DNA of 64,000 nt, from positions 16,664,656 to 16,728,655 of the forward strand of contig NC_083590.1 in assembly GCF_027579695.1 (NCBI RefSeq), in the 5' to 3' direction. A program made the translations under genes and the position numbers. Positions 32,242-44,556 of this stretch are shown in pieces (the stretch's first letter is position 1; each line of letters starts with the position of its first letter). The stretch is from Neoarius graeffei. Taxonomy: Eukaryota; Chordata; Actinopteri; Siluriformes; Ariidae. The notes below the pieces were generated by a model that was not told where the DNA came from, ran no database searches, and saw nothing but the letters and a program-made list of their open reading frames with translations.

Positions 32242-35200
32242 ATGGAGAACTTCAACCCTCTAATAGAGGTCCTGAGGGAAAGAAATATTGATGAGGCAAG
32301 GATTGCCAGGATTCTTGAAGACAAGGTACATTTATCACTGATGGGCATAAGCATAAGCTATGATTTAATCAATTATTTTATTAAATCGAGAAGTTTCAGT
32401 ACCAAGAGTCACAGAAACAAAATGCAGCTTTATTCTATAATTGTTTATGGTCACCAAACCAAAGGATATAGACAATATAACACAATTTGCTGATTTTCAT
32501 AGGCCTATGTATAATTAAGTGACACAATTAAGACTTAAAGGAAAATTCCAGACCAAAACACGTATGGCCTGTAATCCTCCTGTCACAAAATACCTGATGC
32601 AGTTGATTTGTTTCATAGTTGCCCCATATTCTATTCTTCTGACCCCTCCCCACAGCTAAAATGCAGTTAGGGACTCAATGATCCTGCTCCTGCGGGTATT
32701 TTTGTGCCTCCAAACTCAATTTCTTTTTCATGGATTGTACATTCTTAGTGTCCAGATACTCACACATGTACATGTATACTTTGTCACTTTTGTGCTTCCG
32801 TTCATACAGATCTAGTGTTACATCTCTATGCCTGGCCAAAATACAGGCTAGATTTGTATGAACGTCAGCCCAAAAGTGACAAACTGCACACATGTCAGTA
32901 TCTTGACAATTGAGTTTGGAGGTACGAAAATACCCGCACTAGCCTAAGGATCATTGACTCCCATTATAACTGCATTTTAGCTGTGGGGAGAGGTCAGAAG
33001 AATGGAATATGGGGCAACAATATGAAACAAATCAACTGTTTCAGGTATTTTGGGACATTATTACAGGCAGATTCAGGCCTTATGTGTTTTGGTCTGGAAT
33101 TTCCCTTTAAAGCGGAACTTCACCCATTTTCAAACATATATGTTCATATGTTCACTGATATTTAAGAAATACATCTACCAATCTTCTTTGGCATTTTAAA
33201 ATGTATTATTATAATTATTTATTCAAATAATTAATTAAGTTGAAGAATAGGCCTCCCCATGACCCAAAGTAACCCAAAATAGCAGATCTACAAGCTCACA
33301 ATGAGTTGCATGTTGAGAGCTACTTCTTAAAGTTTTGTTTATTATGGATTTCTTGATAAATAACATGGTTTAAATCTTGATTTCTGACAAACTAAGATTT
33401 TGTTGTTTACATTATAGTATAAATAGAAACTGCACATCCCTGATTCTGAGAAGCTAAACTTTTAATTAGGCCTATTTTGTACTTAAAATTAACCTTTACT
33501 TTTCACTTTTCTGTAGTTTTTGTTCAAATTACAATAATATTAGCTACAATACTATTTTATTAGTTAAAAAGTATGACCTATTTGTAATAAACAGATTGTT
33601 TATATGTCATCTGTTTTGTTTGTATATTATTATATCAATACAATTTGAATGCACCATGGAATTAAATTTTCTAAGCTAACCTATACTAACCCTGTTATAT
33701 CTTTACTTTCCACAGATTGATGTCTCTGTGATTCTGCTGATGTCAGATGACAATCTAGCCAAGTACATCCCCCACTATGGTGATAGATTGGTTGTGTTGG
33801 CCTTCTGTCGTAAGCAACAATCTACAGATGGAAACACAGACAGGAAGAGTCACGATGGAAACACAGACAGGAAGAGGCACTTGTTGGAGAGACTAAGATC
33901 AAAACTCTGTAACCCTAATCCATACCCCATCGAAATTAAGAAAAGTAAAATTTCACAGAAATTCATTGGAAACACAAATGCTAAGAAGAAGGAGAGGAAA
34001 GTGCAACTTGGATGGATGATGTACAATGAGAAAGACAAGGAATTTAAGCAAGTTAGACAGTCAAAAGGAGGAGGAACAAGGGATGAAAAAGTAGATAGAC
34101 TGACAACAGTAGAGGAACTCAAAGTAAAGGCAGAAAACCTTTTCTTCCCGGATGGAAAGGCTAACCTTTTTAAGCTCAAACTCAATGATGTGCACTGTAC
34201 TGTCAGGGATACCTCTCACAGAATTCTTGACCCGGAATGTACAGTTGAAGACTTATACGAAGCAACTAAGGTGAAACTCCTCAGGCTGTATCTTTTCACA
34301 AAGCCCAAGCACATGGAACATTCTTATATAGTAGACGAAGAGGAACCAGAGATTGAGGCTGTGTCATCTGTACTCCAGGATGAGAAGCAGCAGCTGATTA
34401 CAATTGAGATTTTAGAAGAGGGAACTTTTGACTTGGAGAATGAGGATCCACGAGAGCTGATGAACCAGCAACTACAGTCAATCCAGGACATGGAGATTGA
34501 CCACTGGCAGGGGACCCCCCTGGAACCCCACAAGGCATCTGAACAAGGAGACAATATCCAGGAGCTAATTGAGAGCATAAATGCAAACAGAAGTCCGACC
34601 AATGTGAGGCAGAGCACCCTCCCGAGATCCCACCAGACATCTGAACAAGGAGGCAATATCCAGGAGCTACTGGGCATCAATGCACACAGAAATCCCATCA
34701 ATGTGAGGCAGGAGACACTCCAGGGGGAGCTACTGGAGGGGAGGACAGCAACGCACACAGCAGTCCAATCGATGTGAGCAACTCTTCTGATACTGATAGT
34801 GAGGTCATAATTGGAGCAGGATTTAGTGAATCACAGGATCTAGAAGACACTATCCCTGATGATACTGGACTGACAGTGATTGTAGTGCGAAGAGGATTCG
34901 TTCTCACTGACCTAATGAACATATTCAGTGACCCAGCTATTATGGAGAAAGAATTGTCTGTCCGCATGAAACTTCCCAATGGAAAGTTGGAACCAGGACA
35001 TGGCTCTGGTGTTTTCCGTGACTGCTTATGTGACTTCTGGAAAGAATTCTACAGCAAATGCACTTTAGGTACAGATGTCAAGGTCCCCTTCTTAAGACAT
35101 GAATATCAAGAGCACGAATGGCAAACTGTTGCAAGAATTCTTGTTAAAGGTTGGCTTGCAGTGGGGTATTTCCCTATAAAATTTTCCCTTCCATTTCTGG

Positions 35201-35856
35201 AGGAAGCCTTTTATGGCAACACCTACAGCAGTGTCAGAGATTCATTCATGCACTACATTTCGATAGGACAGAAGAAAACCCTTGAGCAGGCATTGGACAA
35301 CTTTCAATATGTTGAGCCAGACGAACTCTTTGATGTCCTAGATGCACATGATTGTCACCAGAATCCCACAGAAGAAAATCTTTCAGCACTTCTGTCACAG
35401 TTGGGTCACAAAGCACTCATACAAACTCCCATGTTTGTGGTTGAATCTTGGAGGCCTATTCTGAGCGATCTAGCTAAAACTTTGACACCACAGAGACTAG
35501 CAGAGATCATGCTAGAGCGAGTTCCAACACCTACACGTGTGGGAAAAATCCTTAAGTTTCCACAAGATATGAGTGCCCCACAACGCAGAGTGGCACGACA
35601 CCTTAAGAGATATATTGAGGAGATAGATGACCACACTTTAAAGCTCTTCCTCCGCTTCTGTACTGGGGCTGATCTTCTATTTGGAAAAGACATCACCGTG
35701 ACCTTTTCAGAAACCAGTGATTTCCAATGCCATCCAACAGCCCATACATGTGGATGTAATCTGGTGGTACCAGTGCAATATCAAAATTACCCAGACCTCC
35801 GCAGTGATTTTGATACCATCTTCAACAGCTCGATCTGGGTTATGGACATTGCTTAA
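32242..35856 (+). CDS. Transposon-borne SAM-like/HECT E3 ubiquitin ligase gene (one frameshift)
   Basis: Exon 1 coding is 32242-32325 (28 codons, starts MENFNPLIEV, phase-0 donor GTACAT). Exon 2 starts at 33716 after TTTCCACAG and runs to the stop at 35854-35856. Across the join lies a SAM-like helix block (I-D-V-S-V-I-L-L-M-S-D-D-N-L...I-P-H-Y-G-D-R-L). Then a K-V-Q-L-G-W-M...K-G-G-G-T-R-D module followed by L-F-F-P-D-G-K, which I recall from fish G2E3-like repeat proteins. Then a Glu/Gln linker with INxHRNP-type repeats, and a HECT domain ending H-P-T-A-H-T-C-G-C, with the thioester Cys codon at 35749. HECT ligases pass ubiquitin from E2 through this Cys. The frame shifts by one near 34735-34745; about 740 residues otherwise. 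Confidence 0.75.
32539..33106. mobile_element. 568-bp palindromic (foldback) element in the HECT gene intron
   Basis: The left half from AGGAAAATTCCAGACCAAAA is mirrored by the right half ending TTTTGGTCTGGAATTTCCCT, with long internal complementarity (for example GGGTATTTTTGTGCCTCCAA against TTGGAGGTACGAAAATACCC). TTAA is present on both sides (32535-32538, 33107-33110). No coding capacity. Confidence 0.8.
33111..33715 (+). other. Rest of HECT gene intron 1
   Basis: AT-rich intron sequence with no repeat or ORF recognised. Ends in a pyrimidine-rich ACTTTCCACAG acceptor. Confidence 0.7.
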
Positions 35857-35905
35857 ACATCAAGTAAGTATATGCTGTCTTCTGAGAATGAATTTTATTA
35901 TAAGG

Positions 35906-35975
<70 letters not shown>

Positions 35976-37009
35976 CCATATTATATAAGGTTATTATATA
36001 CTGTAGCTATGTTTGTAACCTTATTCAACAGGTCAGTATTTTGTGTGTTGTGTGATTGTTGTCAGGCTCCAGACTGCTGACTACTGAAGAGCAAGCAGAT
36101 CTTCCAAGCCGATCTTCTACTGGAAAAGAAGGATTGAAACAAGTTTGAAAATCACATTCAGGACAAGCTATGGAGTTGTTGACTATGGACATGTATTTTT
36201 TATTACAGACAGGTTGTAATTTTGAGTTTATTCATTTTCTTTTGATGCGTCGATGTAGCATACAACCATTTACACAACCTCTGCTCTGCCTAAAACGTGT
36301 CACACTTTAAGATGTAGTTCCAGACTGCTGCTATTTTACTCAGGTGCCTTGGTTCTCGGCAAGTCTGCTTTGTACCACTTGCCAAAGATGTTTGAAGTAT
36401 TATTTATATGTTTAATTGTTCAAATTCAATTGTTAGTTTGAAGAAGTATAGGCTACTGAGCAGGGAAGCACAAAGGTTGCAAATACTATTGATGTGCTGA
36501 CTTAATTTAGTTTCTCTTCCTCAATTTCTGATTCATTAAGAAGATTCATTAAGTTTAGATATTAATCAGTTGCAACACAGCCTTTTAAAAGGGATTGAGA
36601 GATACTGTTTGAACATTGATTGCTTAGGATGTTATATGATGAATATTGCCTTCACGTTGAAATTATTGTTGAATTTTTTTGTTTATTTAGCTGAAATAGT
36701 TTAACTGAAAAAAAAGTTTTATTGTTGAAAGGGTTTACTGTATAAAACATACAGTATCTGATTTTTATTGTGTTGTGTTTTTTTGTGTTTATTAACATAT
36801 TAACACCACATTCATTCAATGTCAACGATTTCATTGATATTTTAACTATTTATTACAAAGACCTTTGCACATTTTGCAGAATACAAAAAGAAGGGGTATT
36901 TGAAGAATCACTGTAGCATTAGCATTTGATGAGCCAGTTGCTCTATAAAGACAGTGCTGGTCGGTAACAAAGAACCAGAGAGTCCCTGGAATCCACTCTG
37001 AGAAACTAG
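35857..37009 (+). other. 3' region of the HECT gene with (TA)n microsatellite
   Basis: Contains a (TA)n tract at 35911-35967 and AT-rich 3' UTR-like sequence. A CAAGTAAGT at 35870 could be a donor for a 3' UTR intron. No further coding exon was seen. Confidence 0.5.
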
Positions 37010-37520
37010 GAGGTTGAGTTGAATTGAACTTTATTTGTCTTTGAGGAAATTTGTCTTTGGCACGGAGTGCTACATTGCGTATAAAAATGCAATACACCAG
37101 ACATCATCAATAATGATAGAGAAACAACAGACTCCTGGAGAACAGTAAGTAAAGGTTGCAACTGTCCTGAACATTTCAATTTATAGTAAGTCCATAAATG
37201 ATTCCTAGTTCATTCATCTTGTAGAAAAGGTAAGAAAGTAAGTCCCGGTATGTTTACCTCACAGGTGATTTCATCAAAAGGCAAAATACATCAGAAAAGG
37301 ATAGCCATTTATAGGTTACATTAGGCCAAGCCAAGGCCAACCTCATCATCTCCAAGGGACATAGCCTACTAAGGAGGATGGGGAAGTTTGTCTAGTAGGG
37401 TAATAGATTTATGGATGAAAGACTTCCTATATCTGTTGCTTCTATAGGCCTATTTGCTCGTTCTGAAGCGCCTCCTGGAAGGTAGGAGCAGATATGGAGA
37501 GTGAAGTATGAGAGGGGTCA
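37010..37520 (-). mobile_element. 3' fragment of a CR1/L2-type LINE
   Basis: On the minus strand the sequence reads S-P-Y-L-L-L-P-S-R-R-R-F-R-T (with a stop soon after), then Y-R-S-N-R-Y-R-K-S-F-I-H-K-S-I-T-L-L-D-K-L. This is the C-terminal end of CR1/L2/Rex1-type RT proteins. It is followed by a 3' UTR with GCCAAAGACAAATTTCCTC, common in these LINE tails. 5' truncated, as usual. Confidence 0.65.
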
Positions 37521-38672
37521 CGAATTGATTGTTTATCCCCTAATATCACGATAGTAATTTGAACTTTGGGATACACAAATAGGTTACGTGTTTTTCTAAA
37601 CAATCCCTATGCACACGACAAAGGTATGTCTGTCTACATGAATTCCAGCCAAAAGAATGAGTGGAAGCGGACTATGAGTCTTTCATTGCCTATATCAAGT
37701 TCGAGTTTTTGCAGCTGGAGACCAGATAGCCCAGACACAAATGAAAAGCGGTCACGATGCCTACATAAATGTGAATATCAGATACTCCATCTCTCCATAT
37801 CTAGGCATAATAAATATAGGCTATGCATAATGAATGAATTAACCACAACAATCGTCTGAGAATTATAGGCTACACATATGGACCTCTTTAAAGTGTTTAG
37901 CCTACGGTAGACCACATGCGGTGGGTCCTGAACCGAATATAGCTATAGCAGATCTGAAGCAACAAGCGTGTAGGCTAGTAGATTGTAGTAGGCCTAATTC
38001 TGTTTTCGGTACAGGACCATCATTCAACGGAATATAAATTAGGACAGCTGTGACGTAGGAGCCTATCAGTAGTCACAAACGTAAAAGGTAACACGTATCA
38101 TGCTTTATAGGTTATGTTACTGTATAGTTCCACCCGGCTCTGAGTGGTGACTTTATACTTTCTTACTATATTTGGCTTTAGGGATAAGTAGTAGGCCACA
38201 GCTGTATAACAACATAAACTTACGAACATGAAATCAAACTTTGTCGCTCTAGTGCTGTTTTGGTTATGGTGCTCTCCACGGTGCTGAAGCGAGGCCACTG
38301 CTAATCCAATAACATAGGGTTAGGCTACTACTAGCCTACTACACCAGGTAAAATGAAACAGTTGCTTGATTGATTGAAATAGCATTACAACATAAACCCT
38401 TAAAGACGAATAGCACATGTAGTCTTTATTTTTTCCATTTTCTTGTTTACAATAACAACATCACCGAATCCCATGGGGAACTGACTGAGCAATTCGAGTT
38501 CTATAGGCCTACTTCCAAACAGTAGTGCTTTTGGTGGCTGCACGTACCCACACACGTCGTGTGGGTAGATTGTCCGAGGATGCGCTCCCGTTTCCAGTTT
38601 AAGTTCCCCGGCTACTTATTTTGCATATCAACACAAGTTACACAACAGTCTATAGCTCAATACAGTGAACAT

Positions 38673-38703
<31 letters not shown>

Positions 38704-39065
38704 AAACACAGAAGAATGACAATAGGGCTAATCGCCTAGGAATGTATATAGGCTACCCCAGGTTTGTGTAGGCTAAATGTTATGACAGTGTGCTCTGAAA
38801 CCTCGCCTGTCACATAGGCTACACAGTAAAATGTATTCTGATAAGACAATAAGGTGACTTGCTGTTTGTTTCTTTAACTAAAACTAGTGAAACATTTTAG
38901 CCTACTTAATAGCCTATGCATTCGCAGGAACATTTATTCGTGCCATGTACACGTTGAAGTGCGCGCGCGCGTGGCGCGCGCATGACTTTAGCTTTGAGAT
39001 GAATTCACCAAAGCATGCCTGCTTCCAAAGCATGAATCTCAGAATATGATAAATCATAACTTGGT
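37521..39065. other. Intergenic part between the two convergent transposon genes
   Basis: No coding exon recognised. Holds a (GA)n tract at 38678-38702 and a GCGCGCGCGCGTGGCGCGCG stretch near 38960, which resembles the GC palindromes of the termini. Many AGGCCTAC-like words, a composition common in fish introns. Confidence 0.6.
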
Positions 39066-41266
39066 CTATGCGTTCATCTGCAAGCGGATAGCATCCCTGA
39101 GTGCAATGTATAGTTCTACAGCCTGGTGTCTGTCATTGGGAAAACTCAAATTCAGCTCATCCATTATGGTTATAGATAGGTCAAAAACGTCTTCGTCACA
39201 AGGTACTGCAGTAAGGAACGTGCATGCATCTTTGGCTGTTTGAAGATCAGCATTGCTTGGTGAGACCTTGAAGTCATCTGTCCCCCATAGCTGAGGCACC
39301 ATAAACATGGCATTTGGGATCCCGCTGGGACAGTTTGGGTTCTTCGATGGTCGGATCCGGTGCGCATTCCAAACAGCCATGACCTCATTCAATTCTTCCT
39401 GTAAAACAAATTGAAATGAAGATTGGAAATGGATGGCCTAAACAAAACAGGAACGCATCCAGCCCCGTTTCACGGAGGGTGAGGGTTCCAAATGCAGAGC
39501 GCATGGATTCTTCACATTGAACCCAATGTGATTTTTATTGATGAGCCTACGCGGTCTCGGCTCATCAATAAAAATGCAGAAAATTAACTAGGCCTACTTT
39601 TAAGCGCTGTCTGTAACTGTGATTGCAGAGGCTACCCTTGTCACAATGGTGAGTTGGACTATAATGCTGTGAGTAGCCTATTTATCAATCGATGGAGATC
39701 TGAGGATATGCCACCAACAGCTATAGGCTAATAGGCGAATAGCAGGTGCTGTCTGTCTGTCTGTCTGTCTGTCCCAGACAGTTGATCAGTCTGTGCGTAA
39801 ACACGGCGAACACTGTGTGGGGACTAGGCCTAGAAGTCATCTGTCACCCATAGCTTTAAGTTTAACAAAATGATATGAATGTGTTTATCTCCGCAGCATA
39901 TCATATTTATAAGAGGATGTCGTAAGTTAATTGTCTATTTTTTGGGGAAGGATGCGTTCCATTTGGGGGGAGGATCTTTGCCCATGGGCGGCACGGTGGT
40001 GTCGTGGTTAGCGCTGTCGCCTCACAGCAAGAAGGTCCTGGGTTCGAACCCCGGGTCCGGCGAGGGCCTTTCTGTGTGGAGTTTGCATGTTCTCCCCGTG
40101 TCCGCGTGGGTTTCCTCCGGGTGCTCCGGTTTCCCCCACAGTCCAAAGACATGCAGGTTAGGTTAACTGGTGACTCTAAATTGACCGTAGGTGTGAATGT
40201 GAGTGTGAATGGTTGTCTGTGTCTATGTGTCAGCCCTGTGATGACCTGGCGACTTGTCCAGGGTGTACCCCGCCTTTCGCCCGTAGTCAGCTGGGATAGG
40301 CTCCAGCTTGCCTGCGACCCTGTAGAAGGATAAAGCGGCTAGAGATAATGAGATGAGATCTTTGCCCATGACAGTGACACAACGCATTAGGCTAGCCTAC
40401 CTATGTGAACACATAACACAAATACACACCTGGATGACATTTTTAAAGCACAATTGGACCAATGCCTTGTCCAGGAAATCACCACCAAATAGTCCCTCGT
40501 CTTTCAGCTCTCCGAAGAACTCGATCCAGTATTCAGCCCCTTGTCTACGCAACTGGCCCCACCAAGATTCAATACGCTGATTTGCAGCGCTGGCCCCGGA
40601 GATGTAGCTTCGGTCCCCTGCCCTGTCGTCTTCTCCGTCACGCCTGAAGAACTTCTGGATGTCTCGCACAGTCACATTCTCAGTTCCAAAATCAGTTCGC
40701 ACGATTCTCGGGCATCCACCTAACCTCTCCACTGCATCCACATAGTAACTGCCAATCACTCGCGGGTTACTACTTGTGTGTGCGGCTTTCAGCCAGACGA
40801 TCCTACGGGAAAACCCGTCTATGCATCCGTTTATGCAGATTCCGAACGGTTTTAGTTTGTCATAAGAATCGACATGCCAAATGAAATTGGGTCCTTTGGA
40901 AAAGTACTGTCTGCGCTGAAGTGTACGACGACGGCGTAGCGCAACACTCTCTGGGTCCAGTAGTTGAAGGATAATCCGTACATCCTCTGTTTTTGCCTGA
41001 ATGCCATGTTCCAGGCACTTTGCGTGCATCCAGCGGTACCCGTGGAAGTGACCTGGGCTATTTAGTTGGCTGATGATGAAATCTATAGTCGTTCCTAGGT
41101 CAGAAAAACTACGACGGCGAAGCCCATTCTCTCTCAGAACTCTCTTGAGGTGTCTCAGACTTATAATAAAGCGATGTTGGGATGCAAGTGCATCGAGGAT
41201 TTCTGTGTATCTGAGTCCAGTATTAAAATATAATAAAATAGCGTCTAGTATTTCCGGAGCTACCAT
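39066..41266 (-). CDS. Integrase-core D,D,E transposase, two exons
   Basis: Exon 1 is 41266-40430 (279 codons, donor GTGTGT at 40429). Exon 2 is 39398-39066 (110 codons plus stop, acceptor TTTTACAG), joined in phase 0. N-terminal residues 1-60 are helical and basic and look like an HTH DNA-binding region. The catalytic core has D133 (H-V-D-S-Y-D), D192 (R-T-D-F-G-T-E-N) and E233 (N-Q-R-I-E-S-W-W), spacing 58 and 40, as in the rve/IS3/retroviral integrase fold. Exon 2 begins E-E-L-N-E-V-M-A-V-W-N-A-H-R-I-R-P-S and matches the C-terminal part of fish 'integrase core domain' proteins. Open throughout, about 389 residues; a SINE lies in its intron. Probably mobilises the element by cutting at the 300-bp termini. 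Confidence 0.85.
39753..39776. repeat. (CTGT)n microsatellite
   Basis: Six CTGT units in the transposase intron. Confidence 0.9.
39987..40356 (+). mobile_element. Young V-SINE (DANA/HE1-like)
   Basis: Full-length copy in the transposase intron, on the opposite strand to the gene. tRNA-like head with A-box region GTGGTTAGCGCTGTC and B-box GGTTCGAACCC. V-core at CTCCGGTTTCCCCCACAG. Tail AGATAATGAGATGA. A perfect 14-bp duplication, GATCTTTGCCCATG, flanks it (39973-39986, 40357-40370), which shows a recent insertion. Confidence 0.95.
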
Positions 41267-41791
41267 GGTGACCTACAGCCTGTGTGTACATGTGTGTGTG
41301 TGTAGGCAACGAGATCAACGAAAACAAGGATATTGTGGGAATATTTTAATAAGTCGAGGGAACGACATAGGATATCATTCCCACGCCTTGGATATAAACC
41401 GAGGGAACGCGTTTTAAGACGTTCCCTCACTTTTTAATAACCCGTGCGCACGCCTTTATAACTCGAGCGCACGTATTAATATCTCGTGCACACGCCTTCA
41501 TGAAAGTGAGGGAACGATTTGTAACTCGTCCCCTCACTTTTAACTACCCGAGCGCGCGCCTTAACGCAAAGCGTGCGCACGGGTTATAACTCGTGCGCGC
41601 GCATTAATATCTCGTGCACACGCCTTATAAGTCGTTCCCACGCTTTATTTTTTTATTCACCATGTCCCCTCTACGGCGTGCGCACGGGTTATAACTCGTG
41701 CGCGCGCATTAATATCTCGTGCACACGCCTTATAAGTCGTTCCCACGCTTTGTTTTTTTTTTATTCACCATGTCCCCTCTACGGCTCCGTA
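41267..41791 (-). repeat. Right terminal region of the complete transposon unit
   Basis: Carries the transposase 5' leader with a short (GT)n, then GAGGGAACG-type repeats and CGTGCGCACG palindromes. It ends with two tandem copies of the terminal unit and CCCCTCTACGGCTCCGTA at 41774-41791. It mirrors 31287-31587. Confidence 0.85.
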
Positions 41792-42912
41792 GGAATGATA
41801 TCCTATGTCGTTCCCTCGACTTATTAAAATATTCCCACAATATCCTTGTTTTCGTTGATCTCATTGCCTACACACACACACAGGCTGTAGGTCACCATGG
41901 TAACTCCGGAAATACTAGACGCTATTTTATTATATTTTAATACTGGACTCAGATACACAGAAATCCTCGATGCACTTGCATCCCAACATGGCTTTATTAT
42001 CAGAGGTGTCAAGTAACGAAGTACAAATACTTCGTTACTTTACTTAAGTAGAAATTTTGATACTTTCTACTTTACTGGAGTAATAATTTTTCAACCTACT
42101 TTTTATCTCTACTCGTTACATTTTCAAGCATTTACTTTTACTTCGTTACGTTTATAATAGTCTCGTTACTTGCATTTCATTGCGCCAATCTTTATATTAC
42201 TTATATTAGGTTACTTTGTCCACCTAATAAACTGCCACTCAGGGCGCTCCAAGCACACAGCAATCAGAGCTCTGACTTCGACACCGTTAGTAAATTGCGG
42301 GCTCTCGTTCGTTTGTCAGGAGTGGAATCCCCCCCCCGAACCATGCGGCATTCTCTTTTCTGAGTCAGGTTAAGTTTACAAACGCAGTTATGATATCTTG
42401 GTGGGGGTTAGTGAGTAAAGTGACAGGTCTTAGCTTAGTAAACGTTATATGAGCTTGTAGTGTGTCGGCATTCCAGCGGCCGCCCTTTCTCTCCTCGCCT
42501 GTGTTCAGCCTCGCATTGCTGGAACACAAACATTCTGTTGACTTCTCTCGGTGAGCCAGTAACTAGTAGGGATGAGAAAGTGTTTTTCTTGCATTTTAAC
42601 TGGAACCTGCTGCCTCTACTGCACGTCCCATATGAAAAAGAAAAAAACTGTAATTTTACAGTAGTGTTAGTGTAGTATTCATTCATTCATAGCATTCATT
42701 CATAGCATTCAAATACTGTATTATTACTGCCGTTTAGACAGTGAGTGCAATGCAACTTTGGACACAAAATGATTGCCAGCATACTGCAAAAATATTGCGT
42801 TATACAATATTTTGGACATTACAATGCTGCAATCTTTTCAAATAAATCGTATTACTTTAGTTGTTTTTTCCATCTGTGTGGATCAGTAGGATGGGGTGAT
42901 GTGGTCGAGACA

Positions 42913-42962
<50 letters not shown>

Positions 42963-43961
42963 AATATATACATTTTCAATAAAAATGTATTGATAACTTA
43001 CTTCTGAGGTATGAAGTTTTACACCATTACAACACTTACAGACAAGTCATTATTACTTGTGCTCCATGAAACACATTTTAATGGGTCAGGAGAATGGACT
43101 GTATGCGGACTTCTAGGCTGCGCCTTTGTCCTTAATAGCATTTTTTCCTCTTTCATTACTTTTACTTTTGTACTTTAAAGTAGCTTAGAAATCAGTATAC
43201 TTTTCACTTTTACTTGAGTAAAAAGCTTCAGTTGATACTTTTACTTCATGAAAAGTATTTCTAAACCATAGTATCTATACTTCTATTTGAGTAATAAATG
43301 GTAATACTTTTGACACCTCTGTTTATTATAAGTCTGAGACACCTCAAGAGAGTTCTGAGAGAGAATGGGCTTCGCCGTTCTGACCTAGGAACGACTATAG
43401 ATAGCCCAGGTCGCCTCCACGGGTACCGCTGGATGCACGCAAAGTGCCTGGAACATGGCATTCAGGAAAAAACAGAGGATGTACGGATTATCCTTCAACT
43501 GCTGGACCCAGAGAGTGTTGCGCTACGCCGTCGTCGTACACTTCAGCGCAGACAGTACTTTTCCAAAGGACCCAATTTCATTTGGCATGTCGATTCTTAT
43601 GACAAACTAAAACCGTTCGGAATCTGCATAAACGGATGCATAGACGGGTTTTCCCGTAGGATCGTCTGGCTGAAAGCCGCACACACAAGTAGTAACCCGC
43701 GAGTGATTGGCAGTTACTATGTGGATGCAGTGGAGAGGTTAGGTGGATGCCCGAGAATCGTACGAACTGATTTTGGAACTGAGAATGTGACTGTGCGAGA
43801 CATCCAGAAGTTCTTCAGGCGTGACGGAGAAGACGACAGGGCAGGGGACCGAAGCTACATCTCCGGGGCCAGCACTGCAAATCAGCGTATTGAATCTTGG
43901 TGGGGCCAGTTGCGTAGACAAGGGGCTGAATACTGGATCGAGTTCTTCGGAGAGCTGAAGA
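41792..43961 (+). pseudogene. Truncated transposase copy, plus strand, with nested hAT
   Basis: Starts without a terminus (at GGAATGATATCC), joined directly to the end of the complete unit. An ATG at 41897 opens MVTPEILDAI. The reading is interrupted by a hAT at 42001-43321 and resumes with I-S-L-R-H-L-K-R. It keeps the D-D-E residues but lacks R-S-F and the seven residues F-I-I-S-Q-L-N found in the complete gene. It stops at F-G-E-L-K (about 43961), where it runs into the inverted second copy. Confidence 0.85.
42001..43321. mobile_element. Non-autonomous hAT (1321 bp)
   Basis: Ends CAGAGGTGTCAAGTAAC and its partner TTTTGACACCTCTG. TTTATTAT is duplicated (41993-42000 and 43322-43329). Subterminal sequence is full of TACTTTACTT-like repeats. 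The interior has a (GT)n tract at 42917-42959. No transposase ORF seen. Confidence 0.9.
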
Positions 43962-44556
43962 ACTTCTGGATGTCTCGCACAGTCACATTCTCAGTTCCAA
44001 AATCAGTTCGTACGATTCTCGGGCATCCACCTAACCTCTCCACTGCATCCACATAGTAACTGCCAATCACTCGCGGGTTACTACTTGTGTGTGCGGCTTT
44101 CAGCCAGACGATCCTACGGGAAAACCCGTCTATGCATCCGTTTATGCAGATTCCGAACGGTTTTAGTTTGTCATAAGAATCGACATGCCAAATGAAATTG
44201 GGTCCTTTGGAAAAGTACTGTCTGCGCTGAAGTGTACGACGACGGCGTAGCGCAACACTCTCTGGGTCCAGTAGTTGAAGGATAATCCGTACATCCTCTG
44301 TTTTTTCCTGAATGCCATGTTCCAGGCACTTTGCGTGCATCCAGCGGTACCCGTGGAGGCGACCTGGGCTATCTATAGTCGTTCCTAGGTCAGAAAAACT
44401 ACGACGGCGAAGCCCATTCTCTTTCAGAACTCTCTTGAGGTGTCTCAGACTTATAGTAAAGCCATGTTGGGATGCAAGTGCATCGAGGATTTCTGTGTAT
44501 CTGAGTCCAGTATTAAAATATAATAAAATAGCGTCTAGTATTTCCGGAGTTACCAT
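43962..44556 (-). pseudogene. Truncated transposase copy, minus strand
   Basis: From the ATG at 44556 (MVTPEILDAI) the frame is open through both catalytic Asp residues (H-V-D-S-Y-D, R-T-D-F-G-T-E-N) and stops matching at I-Q-K-F-F at the palindrome centre. The catalytic Glu is therefore lost from this copy. It also lacks the F-I-I-S-Q-L-N segment, so it is more similar to the plus-strand partial copy than to the complete gene. Confidence 0.85.

Noticed and set aside
34324..34758. Antisense ORF of 144 codons in the HECT gene
   Set aside because: Opposite a repetitive Glu/Gln-rich coding stretch; Ser/Cys-rich with no family resemblance.
37566..37859. 97-codon ORF between the two transposon genes
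   Set aside because: No recognisable motif, no splice context and no second copy; length is within chance for this composition.
39907..40152. ORFs beginning MSLDCGGN in several places
   Set aside because: They are translations of the V-SINE core on the minus strand and carry no protein signature.
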